In this document: positions 1-8,447 of the stretch, piece after piece
How the letters are laid out: every line of letters starts with the position of its first letter
Position numbering within the stretch: the stretch's first letter is position 1
Source of the DNA: Sphingomonas sanxanigenens DSM 19645 = NX02
GTDB taxonomy: Bacteria; Pseudomonadota; Alphaproteobacteria; Sphingomonadales; Sphingomonadaceae
Direction of reading: 5' to 3'
Length of the DNA: 64,000 bases
Assembly: GCF_000512205.2 (NCBI RefSeq)
Contig: NZ_CP006644.1
Span: forward strand, 5,601,501 to 5,665,500
The notes under the pieces: model-generated
Told to the model about the DNA's origin: nothing
What the model saw: only the letters and a program-made list of their open reading frames with translations
Database searches by the model: none
Translations under genes and position numbers: made by a program

Positions 1-103
1 GCCCCTGCGCGCCGTGCGTCACCAGGGTTGCGAGCGGATAGGCGCGGATCGCGGCCTGGAGGTGATCGGAGCGGTCTTCGCGAAAGGCGGGCGGTCTGTA
101 CAT
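1..103 (-). CDS. FMN-binding negative transcriptional regulator (PaiB-like), N-terminal fragment
   Basis: Only the first 34 codons are in the window; the gene runs off the left edge. The start is ATG at 101-103. The peptide opens MYRPPAFREDRSDHL and continues with AIRAYPLATLVTHG, the characteristic N-terminus of the PaiB family (split-barrel FMN-binding proteins, named for a Bacillus regulator of protease and sporulation genes). It lies 37 bases downstream of the ABC transporter ATPase on the same strand, so it could be the last gene of that transcript. Function beyond the family name cannot be judged from this fragment. Confidence 0.72.
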   Translation of the reverse strand, partial: MYRPPAFREDRSDHLQAAIRAYPLATLVTHGAQG

Positions 104-140
104 CGTCGATCCATGGCGGTGCGCCCGTAATATAGCCGCG

Positions 141-1685
141 TCAGCCGCTCGCCGCGACCAGCCGCTGCGTCGCCGGATGTTCGGGGGCGGTTACAACGCG
201 CTCGGTTTCGCCCTGCTCGACGATGCGGCCCGCCTCCATCACCGCGATGCGGTGGCACAGCCGGCGCGCGACGGCGAGGTCGTGGGTGATGAACAGGATA
301 GCGAGGTCGCGCTCGCGCTGCAGCCGTTCGAGCAGGTCGAGGACATGGCCGGCGACGAGCACATCGAGCGCCGAGGTCGCCTCGTCGAGCAGCAGCAGTT
401 CGGGATCGCAGGCCAGTGCGCGGGCGATGGCGACGCGCTGCGCCTGTCCGCCGGAAAGCTCGGCGGGCTTGCGGTCGGCGAAGGCGGCCGGCAGCTCGAC
501 CTCGTCCAGCACCGATTTCACCCGGCCCGCACGGCCCCATGCGCCGAGATCGGGGCGCAGATGCTTCAGCGGCTCGGCGACGATCTCCGACACGCGCCAG
601 TGCGGATCGAGGCTGGCGAGCGGATCCTGGAAGACGGGCTGGAGCAGCCGACGATGCACGGGCGTCATGCGCTTGCGATCCGGCAGCGGCTCGCCACGCC
701 AGCGCACCGTGCCGCCCGCCATCGGCCCGATCCGGCCGATCGCGCGCGCGAGCGAGGATTTGCCCGACCCCGATCCGCCGACCAGGGCCACCGCCTCACC
801 CTCGCCGATCGCCAGCGACGCATCGATCACCGCGGGCACCGCGCGCGGCCGCCAGCCTTCGCCGCGGTGCGAGACCGAGACATGCTCCGCCTCGATCAGG
901 CAGGGACCGACCTCGGGCAGGTCGGGCGGGGGCATGTCGAGCCGCGGGACGGCCGCGACCAGCCGCGCGGTATAGTCTTCCGAGGGCGCGGCGATCAGCC
1001 GCGCGGCCGGGCCCGCTTCCACCATCCGCCCCTCGCGCAGCACCACCGCGCGGTCGGCATGGCCGGCCACGCTCGCCAGATCATGGCTGACGAGCAGCAT
1101 CGCCATGCCCCGTTCGCGCTGCAGCCGGTCGAGCAGCGCCATCACTTCATGCCGCAGCACGGCGTCGAGCGCGCTGGTCGGCTCGTCCGCGACGAGCAGG
1201 GATGGGCCGTGCGCCACCGCCATCGCGATCGCCACGCGCTGGCGCTGGCCGCCGGAAAGCTGGTGCGGATAGCGGCGCAGCAAATGGGCGCCCAGGTCGA
1301 CGCGGTCGAGCATCGCCGCCAGCGCGTTGCGGTCGGGGCGGGGCGCGCCCGCCTGCATCGCCGCCTCGGTCAGCAGCTGCGCGACGCGGAGGTGCGGGGT
1401 GAGCGCGGTCGCGGGCTGCTGGAAGACGAAGCCCGCGTGGCGCGCGCGCAGCGGCCGGATTTCGGCGTCGCTGCGCCCGACCAGTTCGGTGCCGCACAGC
1501 CGCGCGGACCCGCTCGGCGTGCCGGCGGAAAGGCCGAACGGGGTCAGGCAGCTCAAGGTCTTGCCGGATCCCGAGCCGCCGACGAGCGCGACGCACTCGC
1601 CCGCCTCGATCGCGAGGCTGACGCCCTCGACGAGCCTTCGCCCGGCGACGGCGACCTCCAGCCCGTCCAGCGCATAAACGGTCAT
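141..1685 (-). CDS. dipeptide/oligopeptide/nickel-type ABC transporter, fused double ATPase
   Basis: A 514-residue protein with two complete ABC ATPase domains in tandem, like YejF or a DppD-DppF fusion. Domain 1 has Walker A GGSGSGKT near residue 35, signature LSGGQRQRVAIAMA and Walker B LLVADEPTSALDA. Domain 2 repeats these as GGSGSGKS, LSGGQAQRVAIARA and LLLLDEATSALDV. It would energise the two permeases encoded just upstream in the operon. The ATG at 1683-1685 overlaps the permease stop (ATGA), which fixes the start; a longer open frame further upstream is not coding. No periplasmic substrate-binding protein is encoded in the window, so the substrate is unknown. Confidence 0.93.
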   Translation of the reverse strand: MTVYALDGLEVAVAGRRLVEGVSLAIEAGECVALVGGSGSGKTLSCLTPFGLSAGTPSGSARLCGTELVGRSDAEIRPLRARHAGFVFQQPATALTPHLRVAQLLTEAAMQAGAPRPDRNALAAMLDRVDLGAHLLRRYPHQLSGGQRQRVAIAMAVAHGPSLLVADEPTSALDAVLRHEVMALLDRLQRERGMAMLLVSHDLASVAGHADRAVVLREGRMVEAGPAARLIAAPSEDYTARLVAAVPRLDMPPPDLPEVGPCLIEAEHVSVSHRGEGWRPRAVPAVIDASLAIGEGEAVALVGGSGSGKSSLARAIGRIGPMAGGTVRWRGEPLPDRKRMTPVHRRLLQPVFQDPLASLDPHWRVSEIVAEPLKHLRPDLGAWGRAGRVKSVLDEVELPAAFADRKPAELSGGQAQRVAIARALACDPELLLLDEATSALDVLVAGHVLDLLERLQRERDLAILFITHDLAVARRLCHRIAVMEAGRIVEQGETERVVTAPEHPATQRLVAASG

Positions 1686-2464
1686 GCGGTGAAGCGGTCG
1701 CGTACGCGCTCGCCCGCCAATGTCAGGCAGACGAGGATCGCGATCAGCACGCCGCCGGGCAGCGCCAGCGCGAAGGGGGCGATGTCCATGTCGTCGGCAC
1801 CCTCCTTCACGAGGATGCCGAGCGAGGTCAGAGGCTCCTGCACGCCGAGGCCGAGGAAGGAGAGGAAGCTTTCCACCATCACCACCTGCGGCACGGTGAG
1901 CAGGAGATAGGCGATGGCGACGCCGGCGATGTTGGGGATGATGTGGCGCATGACGATGCCGGGGGCTCGCGCGCCCGCCGCCTCCGCCGCGGTCACGAAC
2001 GGCCGGTGCTTCAGCGCCAGCACCTGCCCGCGCACGACGCGCGCCATCGTCAGCCACTCGACCACGCCGATGCCGAGGAAGACGAGCAGGATCGAGCGGC
2101 CGAACACCACCATCAGCAGGATGACGACGAACATGAAGGGCAGCGCGTAGAGCCCGTCGACGACCCGCATCATCGCCTCGTCGACGCGGCCGCCGACCCA
2201 GCCCGCGGTGGCACCCCAGGCGACACCGATGACCAGCGCGACCAGCGCGGCGGCGGCGGCGACCGCCAGGGTGATGCGCGTGCCGACCAGGGTGCGGGCG
2301 AGCAGATCGCGGCCGACGCTGTCGGTACCGAGCAGATGGCCGGGGCTGAACGGCGGCACGCGGATCGCATCCCAGTCGATCGCGTCATGGCTCCATGGCA
2401 AGAGCGGCGGCAGCAGCAGCGCGGTGGCGACGATCAGCAGCAGGATCGCGACCGGCCAGCGCAT
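1682..2464 (-). CDS. ABC transporter permease, DppC/YejE type
   Basis: A 260-residue inner-membrane permease of the peptide/nickel family (BPD_transp_1). It opens with a hydrophobic helix, then has the DppC-family motif GTDSVGRDLLARTLVGTRI near residues 47-65, several membrane helices, and an EAAGARAPGIVMRHIIPN segment near 160-180 that matches the EAA loop contacting the ATPase. Its start directly abuts the stop of the other permease and its stop overlaps the ATPase start, so the three genes are one translationally coupled unit. Substrate (peptide, murein peptide, nickel or opine) cannot be told from sequence. Confidence 0.92.
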   Translation of the reverse strand: MRWPVAILLLIVATALLLPPLLPWSHDAIDWDAIRVPPFSPGHLLGTDSVGRDLLARTLVGTRITLAVAAAAALVALVIGVAWGATAGWVGGRVDEAMMRVVDGLYALPFMFVVILLMVVFGRSILLVFLGIGVVEWLTMARVVRGQVLALKHRPFVTAAEAAGARAPGIVMRHIIPNIAGVAIAYLLLTVPQVVMVESFLSFLGLGVQEPLTSLGILVKEGADDMDIAPFALALPGGVLIAILVCLTLAGERVRDRFTA

Positions 2465-3385
2465 CTAGCCGCGCACCCGCGGATCGAGCCAGCCGTAGAG
2501 CAGGTCGGCGACGAGGTTGAAGAGGACGATCAGCCCCGCGTAGAGCAGCACCACACCCAGCACGAGCGGATAGTCGCGGTTGAGCGCGCCCTGCACGAAG
2601 TAGCGGCCGAGCCCCGGCAGCGCGAACACCGTCTCGATCACCACCGCGCCGGTCAGCAGCCCCGCCGCCGCGGGGCCGAGATAGCTTGCCACCGGCATCA
2701 GCGCCGGGCGCAGCGCGTGGCGGATCAGCAGCCGCGCAGGGGGCAGGCCGCGCGCGCGGGCGGCGAGGATATGGTCCCTGGTCAGCACCCCGGCGAGGCC
2801 GGCACGGGTCAGCTTGGCGATCGCGCCCGCCACCGGCAGCGCCAGCGCGATCACCGGCAGGATCAGGTTGGTCGGGCGCCCCTCGCCCCAGCCCGAGGCG
2901 GGGAGCCAGCCGGCCCACAATGCGAGCAGCAGCACGAGGATCGGCGCGACGACGAAGCTGGGCAGCGCGGTGAGGATGGTCGATCCCAGCATCAGCACCC
3001 GGTCGCGCCAGCCGTGCGGATCCGTCGCGGCGCCGATCCCGGCGGCCATGCCGAGCGCGAGCGCGAGGATCAGCGCCAGCGCGCCGAGCGTCAGCGAGAC
3101 GGGCAGGCCTTGGGCGACCAGATCGGTGACGGCGAAGTCGCGATAGACCAGCGAGGGGCCGAAATCGCCATGTGCCAACCGGCCGAGATAGAGCAGGATC
3201 TGTTCGGGGAGCGGCTTGTCCAGCCCATAGGCGGCGTCGAGCGCGGCGCGGGTGGCGGCATCGAGCGGGCGTTCGCCATCGAACGGCCCGCCGGGGGCGA
3301 GGCGCATGAGGACGAAGGAGAGAATGACGACGCCGAGCAAGGTCGGAATCGCGGTCAGCAGGCGGCGGATGAGGAGGTCGAGCAC
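2465..3385 (-). CDS. ABC transporter permease, DppB/YejB type
   Basis: A 306-residue permease, first gene of the three-gene transporter operon. The N-terminus (LIRRLLTAIPTLLGVVILSF) and the following RLAPGGP motif are typical of DppB/OppB/YejB proteins. The EAA-like loop is AARARGLPPARLLIRHALR near residues 205-225. The start is GTG at 3383-3385. The complementary permease follows with no spacer. Upstream lies about 150 bases of repeats separating it from the DUF3035-like gene, so this operon may have its own promoter, though I see no clear one. Confidence 0.92.
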   Translation of the reverse strand: MLDLLIRRLLTAIPTLLGVVILSFVLMRLAPGGPFDGERPLDAATRAALDAAYGLDKPLPEQILLYLGRLAHGDFGPSLVYRDFAVTDLVAQGLPVSLTLGALALILALALGMAAGIGAATDPHGWRDRVLMLGSTILTALPSFVVAPILVLLLALWAGWLPASGWGEGRPTNLILPVIALALPVAGAIAKLTRAGLAGVLTRDHILAARARGLPPARLLIRHALRPALMPVASYLGPAAAGLLTGAVVIETVFALPGLGRYFVQGALNRDYPLVLGVVLLYAGLIVLFNLVADLLYGWLDPRVRG

Positions 3386-3394
3386 CGCTTTACG

Positions 3395-3428
3395 CCCTCT
3401 CCCTCATGGGAACAGGGCGGGGAGAGGG
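3395..3428. repeat. CCCTCTCC-type palindromic repeat, copy 1
   Basis: Perfect 9-bp inverted repeat: CCCTCTCCC at 3395-3403 and GGGAGAGGG at 3420-3428, with a 16-base loop. It belongs to a dispersed intergenic palindrome seen again at 3505-3527 and 29289-29311. It lacks a T-tract on either strand, so it is a repeat first and a terminator only possibly. Confidence 0.75.
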
Positions 3429-3465
3429 GGGTAAAAAGAGATGCGCATGGCGCTCACTGCGCCTC

Positions 3466-3495
3466 TCCCTGCCGCGCTGTTCCCTGCCGCGCTGT
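3466..3495. repeat. 15-bp tandem direct repeat (two copies)
   Basis: The 15-mer TCCCTGCCGCGCTGT occurs twice back to back at 3466-3480 and 3481-3495. It lies between the two CCCTCTCC-type palindromes in the gap between the permease and the DUF3035-like gene. No function is apparent. Confidence 0.85.
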
Positions 3496-3504
3496 GCGCG
3501 GCGT

Positions 3505-3527
3505 CCCTCTCCCCGGAGGGGAGAGGG
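3505..3527. repeat. CCCTCTCC-type palindromic repeat, copy 2 (possible terminator)
   Basis: Perfect 10-bp arms CCCTCTCCCC (3505-3514) and GGGGAGAGGG (3518-3527) around a 3-base loop. It starts 6 bases beyond the stop of the minus-strand lipoprotein gene and could act as its terminator, but no T-run follows on the minus strand. Confidence 0.75.
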
Positions 3528-3533
3528 TTAAGG

Positions 3534-3953
3534 TCATTGCGGCGTGGAAACGCGTGCGTCCTCGCCGTCGCCTTCAGGCGCGGCGATGATGTCGCGGGTG
3601 GTCGAGCCCTTGTTGACCGTGGTCGTCGCGGGATCGCCGGCTTCCGAACGGATGCCGGGCTCGGCGCGGGCGCCGCCGGCCTGGTTGATCGCGGCGGCCT
3701 CCGAAGCGCTGCGTTGCGCCGCACCACCGAACATGGCCTCCAGCGCCTGGGTGCTCGAATCCGCTTCCTGCGGGCGCGGGGCGCCGGGCTTGGGCGGGGT
3801 CAGCGCGAAATCGGGCGGGATCACCAGCGGCGCCTGCCGCTGCACCGCGAACTCGTCCGGCCGGGCGCGGTTGAGCCCGCCGCCGCCGCTGCCGCATGCC
3901 GAGAGCGCCAGCGCGATCAGCGTCGCACCTGCCGAAATAACCACCTTACGCAT
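3534..3953 (-). CDS. DUF3035-like lipoprotein
   Basis: A 139-residue protein with a lipoprotein signal: basic N-terminus MRKVV, a hydrophobic stretch, and lipobox ALSAC with Cys near residue 19. The mature part has LNRARPDEFAV and PLVIPPDFALTPP, which I associate with the DUF3035 family of alphaproteobacterial envelope lipoproteins. The rest is low-complexity and Ala/Gly/Glu rich. The ATG at 3951-3953 overlaps the lspA stop by one base (TGATG); an in-frame TTG precedes it. It follows ileS-lspA in one transcript, fitting a substrate processed by the neighbouring signal peptidase II. Function unknown. Confidence 0.82.
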   Translation of the reverse strand: MRKVVISAGATLIALALSACGSGGGGLNRARPDEFAVQRQAPLVIPPDFALTPPKPGAPRPQEADSSTQALEAMFGGAAQRSASEAAAINQAGGARAEPGIRSEAGDPATTTVNKGSTTRDIIAAPEGDGEDARVSTPQ

Positions 3954-4453
3954 CAAATTTTCTCCGCCGGGGCCTGTTTATCACGCAGCAGCAGCGCCCG
4001 GAGCAACAGGATCAACACGCCTATCGTAATCGCCGCATCGGCGACATTGAAGACCAAAAAGGGACGCCACCCGCCGATGTGGAGGTCGGCGAAATCCACG
4101 ACATGGCCCAGCCGCATGCGATCGATGATATTGCCGAGCGCGCCGCCGAGCACGAGACCGAGCGCGGTCACGTCGGAACGGTTGCGCTCCCGCCACATCC
4201 ACACCGTCACGCCGATGCTGATCGCCGCGGTCAGCGCCACCAGCGCCCAGCGCGAAACCTCGCTGTCGGCGCGCAGGAAGCCCATCGAGACACCGTAATT
4301 CTCCACCCACGTCAGGCTGAAGAAGGGCAGCAGTTCGATCGATCCCATCTGCTCCAGCTTGAGCGGGTGGGTGACGAGCCATTTGACGAACTGGTCGATC
4401 AGCAGCACCAGCGCCGCGATCGAAAGGCCGAATTGACGCATCGCGTTACGCAT
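3953..4453 (-). CDS. lspA: lipoprotein signal peptidase (signal peptidase II)
   Basis: A 166-residue inner-membrane aspartyl peptidase that removes signal peptides from prolipoproteins. It shows four hydrophobic segments and the family blocks VLLIDQFVKWLV, ENYGVSMGF (usually ENxGxAFG), GALGNIIDRM and NVADAAITIG; the Asp residues of the last two blocks are the catalytic pair. The ATG at 4451-4453 overlaps the ileS stop by 8 bases; a second ATG at 4439-4441 would avoid overlap and is possible. The ileS-lspA order is conserved in many proteobacteria. Confidence 0.95.
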   Translation of the reverse strand: MRNAMRQFGLSIAALVLLIDQFVKWLVTHPLKLEQMGSIELLPFFSLTWVENYGVSMGFLRADSEVSRWALVALTAAISIGVTVWMWRERNRSDVTALGLVLGGALGNIIDRMRLGHVVDFADLHIGGWRPFLVFNVADAAITIGVLILLLRALLLRDKQAPAEKI

Positions 4454-7400
4454 CGACCACCTCGGCGCAGCGGTCGCACAGCGCGCCGTCTTCCTTCACC
4501 TCGGGCAGATGACGCCAGCAGCGGCCGCATTTCTCATGCCCCGTGCGCGATACGGCGAGCGCGTCGCCCGCAGTCACGGTCGAGCTGATGAACACCTCTT
4601 CGAGCAGGACATGGTCGAGCGGCATTTCGGGCACCGTCACCGCGGCTTCGAGGCTCGACCGGATGGTCTTCTCGCGCCGGAACGGCTCGATCGCCTCGGT
4701 CACCTGCTCGCGCAACCCGCGCACACCTTGCCACTTCGTCGCCAGCGCCTCGTCGCGCCAGCCGGCGTCGACCTCGGGCCATTCGAGGAAATGGACCGAG
4801 CCATCCTCGCTCGGGAAGCGGCTCTGCCACACTTCCTCGGCGGTGAAGCAGAGGATCGGCGCGGCATAGCGGACGAGCGCGTGGAACAGCGTGTCGAGCA
4901 CGGTGCGATAGGCGCGGCGCTTGGCCGAGCCCGGCGCATCGCAATAGAGGCTGTCCTTGCGGATATCGAAGAAGAAGGCCGAAAGGTCGTTGTTGGCGAA
5001 GTCGGTCAGCGCGCGCGCGTAGCGGTTGAACTCGAACGCGTCGGTCGCTGCGCGCAGTTCCGCATCCAGCCCGGCCAGAAGATGGAGCATGTAGCGCTCC
5101 AGCTCGGGCATTTCCGTCACTGGGACCCGTTCAGCGTCATCGAAGCCTTCGAGCGCGCCGAGCATGTAGCGGAAGGTGTTGCGCAGCTTGCGATACGCGT
5201 CCGACGTGCCCGCGAGGATCTCCTTGCCGATGCGGACGTCCTCGAAATAATCGACCGAGGCGACCCACAGCCGCAGGATGTCGGCACCGCTTTCGCGAAT
5301 GATGTCGAGCGGATCGACGACATTCTTGATGCTCTTGGACATCTTGCGGCCATTGCCGTCGAGCGCGAAGCCGTGCGTCAGCACCGCGTCATAGGGCGCG
5401 CGGCCGCGGGTGCCGCTGCTCTCCAGCAGCGAGGACTGGAACCAGCCGCGATGCTGGTCCGAACCCTCCAGATAGAGATCGGCGCGGACGCCCTCGCCAT
5501 AGCGCGCCTCGATCACGAAGGCGTGGGTCGAGCCGCTGTCGAACCAGACGTCGAGGATGTCGTTGACCACCTCATAGTCGGCGAGCGCATGGTCGGGCCC
5601 GAGGATCGCCTGATGGTCGGCGGCGAACCAGGCGTCGGCGCCGCCGTCCTGGAAGGCGGCGACGATGCGGGCGTTGACCGCGGGATCGCGCAGATAGTCG
5701 CCGGACTGGCGGTGGACGTAGAGCGCGATCGGCACGCCCCACGCGCGCTGGCGGCTGATCACCCAGTCGGGGCGGCCCTCGACCATCGCGTGGATGCGGT
5801 TGCGGGCTTTCTCGGGGACCCAGCGGGTGCGCTCGATCGCGTCGAGCGCGGTTTCGCGGAGGGTGGCGCCGTTGGAAGAAGCAGCGGGGGCAGAGCTTGT
5901 CTCGGATTCCGCCCACGGCGCGCTCTGCGCGCCGACCTCCGCGCTGCGGCCTGCCCCCGGCAGGCCGCTGTTCGCGCTTCGGTCCATCGGGATGAACCAT
6001 TGCGGCGTGCAGCGGAAGATGATCTTCGCCTTCGAGCGCCAGCTGTGCGGATAGCTGTGCAGGAAGTCGTCGGAGGCGGCGAGGAGCGCGCCGGCTTCGC
6101 GCAGGCCGGTGCAGATCGGGCCGTTACTGGCGACGAACTTCTTGTTGATCACCGAACCCTGGCCGCCGAGCCACGCCCAGTCCTCGCGATACATGCCGTC
6201 GGCGGTGACCGCGAACACCGGGTCGAGGCCATTCGCCTTGCACAGCAGGAAATCGTCCTCGCCATGGTCGGGCGCCATGTGGACGAGGCCGGTACCGGCA
6301 TCGGTGGTGACGAAGTCGCCAGCGAGGAAGGGGCGGAGGCGCTTGGAGAAGAAGCCGCCTTTCTCATGCATCGGGTGACGCGCGTAGGCACCGGCGAGCT
6401 TCTCTGACCTGATCTGGTCCATCTCGGTCGGAACTAACTTACCCGGCAGGTCTATGCCGTCTGCCGCGAGTTCCGCGCGAACGGCGCGAGAAACGCGATC
6501 CGCGAAGGCCTCGGCCAACTGCGGAGCCAAGAGCCATTTTTGATCACGAAGTCGATTCAACGCGGGATGGTCAGGCCAATCGAAGCCTCCATCCAGAAAA
6601 TCGTTGAACCTAATCAGGACATAGTCGATCGACTCCCCATAGGCCAAAGCCTGGTTGACCGGGATCGTCCACGGCGTCGTCGTCCAGATCACCGCATGCG
6701 CGCCGACCAGTTCGGGCGCGTTCGGCGCCTCGACGATCTCGAACGCGACGTCGATCTGCGTCGAGACGATATCCTCATACTCGACCTCGGCCTCGGCGAG
6801 CGCGGTCTTCTCCACCGGGGACCACATCACCGGCTTGGCGCCGCGATAGAGCTGGCCGCTCCCCGCAAACTTCAGCAGTTCGTTGACGATCGCGGCCTCG
6901 GCCTCGAACTTCATCGTCAGGTACGGGTCTTCCCAGTCGCCCATCACCCCCAACCGCTTGAACTGGTCGCGCTGGATCGCCACCCAGCGCTCGGCATAGG
7001 CGCGGCACTGGGCGCGGAACTCGGCCGGGGGAACCTCGTCCTTGTTCAGCTTCTTCTTGCGATATTCCTCCTCGATCTTCCATTCGATCGGAAGGCCGTG
7101 GCAGTCCCAGCCGGGCACATAGGGCGCGTCCTTGCCGAGCAGGCTCTGGCTGCGGACGATGATGTCCTTCAGCACCTTGTTCATCGCATGGCCCATATGA
7201 ATGTCGCCATTGGCGTAGGGCGGGCCATCGTGGAGGATGAAGCGGGTGCGGCCGGCGCGCGTCTCGCGCAGCCGGTCGTAAATCCCGATCCGCGCCCAGC
7301 GATCGAGAATCTGCGGCTCCTTCCCCGCGAGGCCCGCTTTCATCGGAAAGTCGGTCTTGGGGAGGAACACGGTGTCGCGATAGTCGGGAGCGTCGGTCAT
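4446..7400 (-). CDS. ileS: isoleucyl-tRNA synthetase
   Basis: A 984-residue class I aminoacyl-tRNA synthetase that charges tRNA-Ile. The HIGH-type motif lies in GDIHMGHA near residue 68, the KMSKS motif as KMSKSIKN, and the C-terminal zinc finger as CGRCWRH and CDRC. The ATG at 7398-7400 (MTDAPDYRDT) is chosen over an in-frame extension upstream because family proteins begin about this far before the first conserved block. An in-frame extra segment of roughly 37 residues, rich in Ala, Ser and Gly and built over two palindromes, sits between FIPMDR and TLRETAL in the catalytic domain; the family normally has only a short linker there. The reading frame is intact on both sides. Confidence 0.97.
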   Translation of the reverse strand: MTDAPDYRDTVFLPKTDFPMKAGLAGKEPQILDRWARIGIYDRLRETRAGRTRFILHDGPPYANGDIHMGHAMNKVLKDIIVRSQSLLGKDAPYVPGWDCHGLPIEWKIEEEYRKKKLNKDEVPPAEFRAQCRAYAERWVAIQRDQFKRLGVMGDWEDPYLTMKFEAEAAIVNELLKFAGSGQLYRGAKPVMWSPVEKTALAEAEVEYEDIVSTQIDVAFEIVEAPNAPELVGAHAVIWTTTPWTIPVNQALAYGESIDYVLIRFNDFLDGGFDWPDHPALNRLRDQKWLLAPQLAEAFADRVSRAVRAELAADGIDLPGKLVPTEMDQIRSEKLAGAYARHPMHEKGGFFSKRLRPFLAGDFVTTDAGTGLVHMAPDHGEDDFLLCKANGLDPVFAVTADGMYREDWAWLGGQGSVINKKFVASNGPICTGLREAGALLAASDDFLHSYPHSWRSKAKIIFRCTPQWFIPMDRSANSGLPGAGRSAEVGAQSAPWAESETSSAPAASSNGATLRETALDAIERTRWVPEKARNRIHAMVEGRPDWVISRQRAWGVPIALYVHRQSGDYLRDPAVNARIVAAFQDGGADAWFAADHQAILGPDHALADYEVVNDILDVWFDSGSTHAFVIEARYGEGVRADLYLEGSDQHRGWFQSSLLESSGTRGRAPYDAVLTHGFALDGNGRKMSKSIKNVVDPLDIIRESGADILRLWVASVDYFEDVRIGKEILAGTSDAYRKLRNTFRYMLGALEGFDDAERVPVTEMPELERYMLHLLAGLDAELRAATDAFEFNRYARALTDFANNDLSAFFFDIRKDSLYCDAPGSAKRRAYRTVLDTLFHALVRYAAPILCFTAEEVWQSRFPSEDGSVHFLEWPEVDAGWRDEALATKWQGVRGLREQVTEAIEPFRREKTIRSSLEAAVTVPEMPLDHVLLEEVFISSTVTAGDALAVSRTGHEKCGRCWRHLPEVKEDGALCDRCAEVVDA
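5868..5978. repeat. in-frame palindromic insertion within ileS
   Basis: About 110 bases that encode the extra Ala/Ser-rich segment of IleS. They contain two perfect inverted repeats: GGCGCG/CGCGCC at 5917-5922 and 5928-5933, and a 10-bp stem GCGGCCTGCC/GGCAGGCCGC at 5946-5955 and 5959-5968 with a CCC loop. The arrangement resembles small palindromic elements known to insert in frame in genes of some alphaproteobacteria. Boundaries are approximate. Confidence 0.55.
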
Positions 7401-7452
7401 AAGGCGATGGGCCTTAGAGGCTGGAAGGCGCGGCGGCAATATTTCCGCGGAA

Positions 7453-8391
7453 TCAGACTTCCAGAGGCTGGGCGAGCAGGCGGCGGGCCTCGTCGCAATC
7501 GCGCGCGATCTGCGCGGTCATCGCGTCGATCGTGTCGTATTTGGCCTCGGGGCGGATGAAATGGTGGAACTCCACCTCGATCATCTGGTCGTAGAGATCG
7601 CCCGAGAAGCCGAAGAAATGGGGTTCGAGCAGTTCCTTGGGCGGATTGAAGGTGGGGCGGATGCCCATGTTCGCGGCGCCGTCGAACATCCGCCCGTCGG
7701 GCAGGCGACCGCGAATCGCATAGATGCCGTAGCGCGGGCGCAGATAATTGTTGAGCGCGAGGTTGGCGGTGGGGAAGCCGATCGTGCGGCCGAGCTTGTC
7801 GCCATGCAGCACGCGCCCCTCGATCGAGAAGGGGCGGGTCAGCAGCCGCGCCGCGGTCACGCAGTCGCCATCCTTCAGCGCGTCGCGAATCCGGCTGGAG
7901 GAGACGACTTCGCCATCCAGCGTCACCGCCGGCACCGCCTCGGCGGTGATGCCGTGGGCGGCGGCGAGGTCGGCGAGCACCGCCACGGTGCCGCTCTTGC
8001 CGCGGCCGAAGGTGAAATCCTCGCCGGTCACGACGCCCGAGGCGCCCGCCAGTTCGGCGAGGCGCTGGGAGACGAACTCCTCGGCGGTCAGGCTTGCCAG
8101 CGCGGCATCGAATCGGAACACCAGCATCGCGTCCGCGCCGGCTTCGGCGAAGAGCCGCTCGCGCTGGGCGAGCGTCGTCAGCCGGAAGGGTCTCGCGTCG
8201 GGCTGGAAATAGCGCACCGGGTGCGGATCGAAGGTGGCGACCAGCACCGGCCGCCCCTCGGCGCGACCACGCGCGACCGCGCGGCCGACCACGGACTGGT
8301 GGCCGGCATGGAATCCGTCAAAGTTTCCGAGCGCGACGATGCCGCCGCGAAGTCGCGCCGGGACCGCCGAGCCGCCGTCCAGCCGCTCCAT
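7453..8391 (-). CDS. ribF: bifunctional riboflavin kinase / FAD synthetase
   Basis: A 312-residue enzyme converting riboflavin to FMN and then FAD. The N-terminal nucleotidyltransferase domain shows GIVALGNFDGFHAGHQ near residues 15-30 and SSSRIRDAL near 175-185; the C-terminal riboflavin kinase domain has GRTIGFPTANL and DGAANMGIRPTF. I chose the ATG at 8389-8391 (MERLDGGSAV) from usual family length. An upstream in-frame ATG at 8449-8451 overlaps the stop of the 48-aa gene by ATGA and would add 20 residues; coupling argues for it and length against it. Next downstream on the strand is ileS. Confidence 0.94.
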   Translation of the reverse strand: MERLDGGSAVPARLRGGIVALGNFDGFHAGHQSVVGRAVARGRAEGRPVLVATFDPHPVRYFQPDARPFRLTTLAQRERLFAEAGADAMLVFRFDAALASLTAEEFVSQRLAELAGASGVVTGEDFTFGRGKSGTVAVLADLAAAHGITAEAVPAVTLDGEVVSSSRIRDALKDGDCVTAARLLTRPFSIEGRVLHGDKLGRTIGFPTANLALNNYLRPRYGIYAIRGRLPDGRMFDGAANMGIRPTFNPPKELLEPHFFGFSGDLYDQMIEVEFHHFIRPEAKYDTIDAMTAQIARDCDEARRLLAQPLEV

Positions 8392-8447
8392 GCGCCGCGC
8401 TATAGAGAGCGGTTCCACGCTTGCCAATCGCTGCCGATTCGGATCGG

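Noticed and set aside
1943-3589. Plus-strand open frame (548 codons) over the ABC permeases
   Set aside because: Antisense to three well-supported transporter genes; composition (Gln/Arg/His/Asp runs) is typical of complementary-frame artefacts.
4509-6407. Plus-strand open frame (632 codons) opposite ileS
   Set aside because: ileS is unambiguous on the other strand; no domain in this frame.
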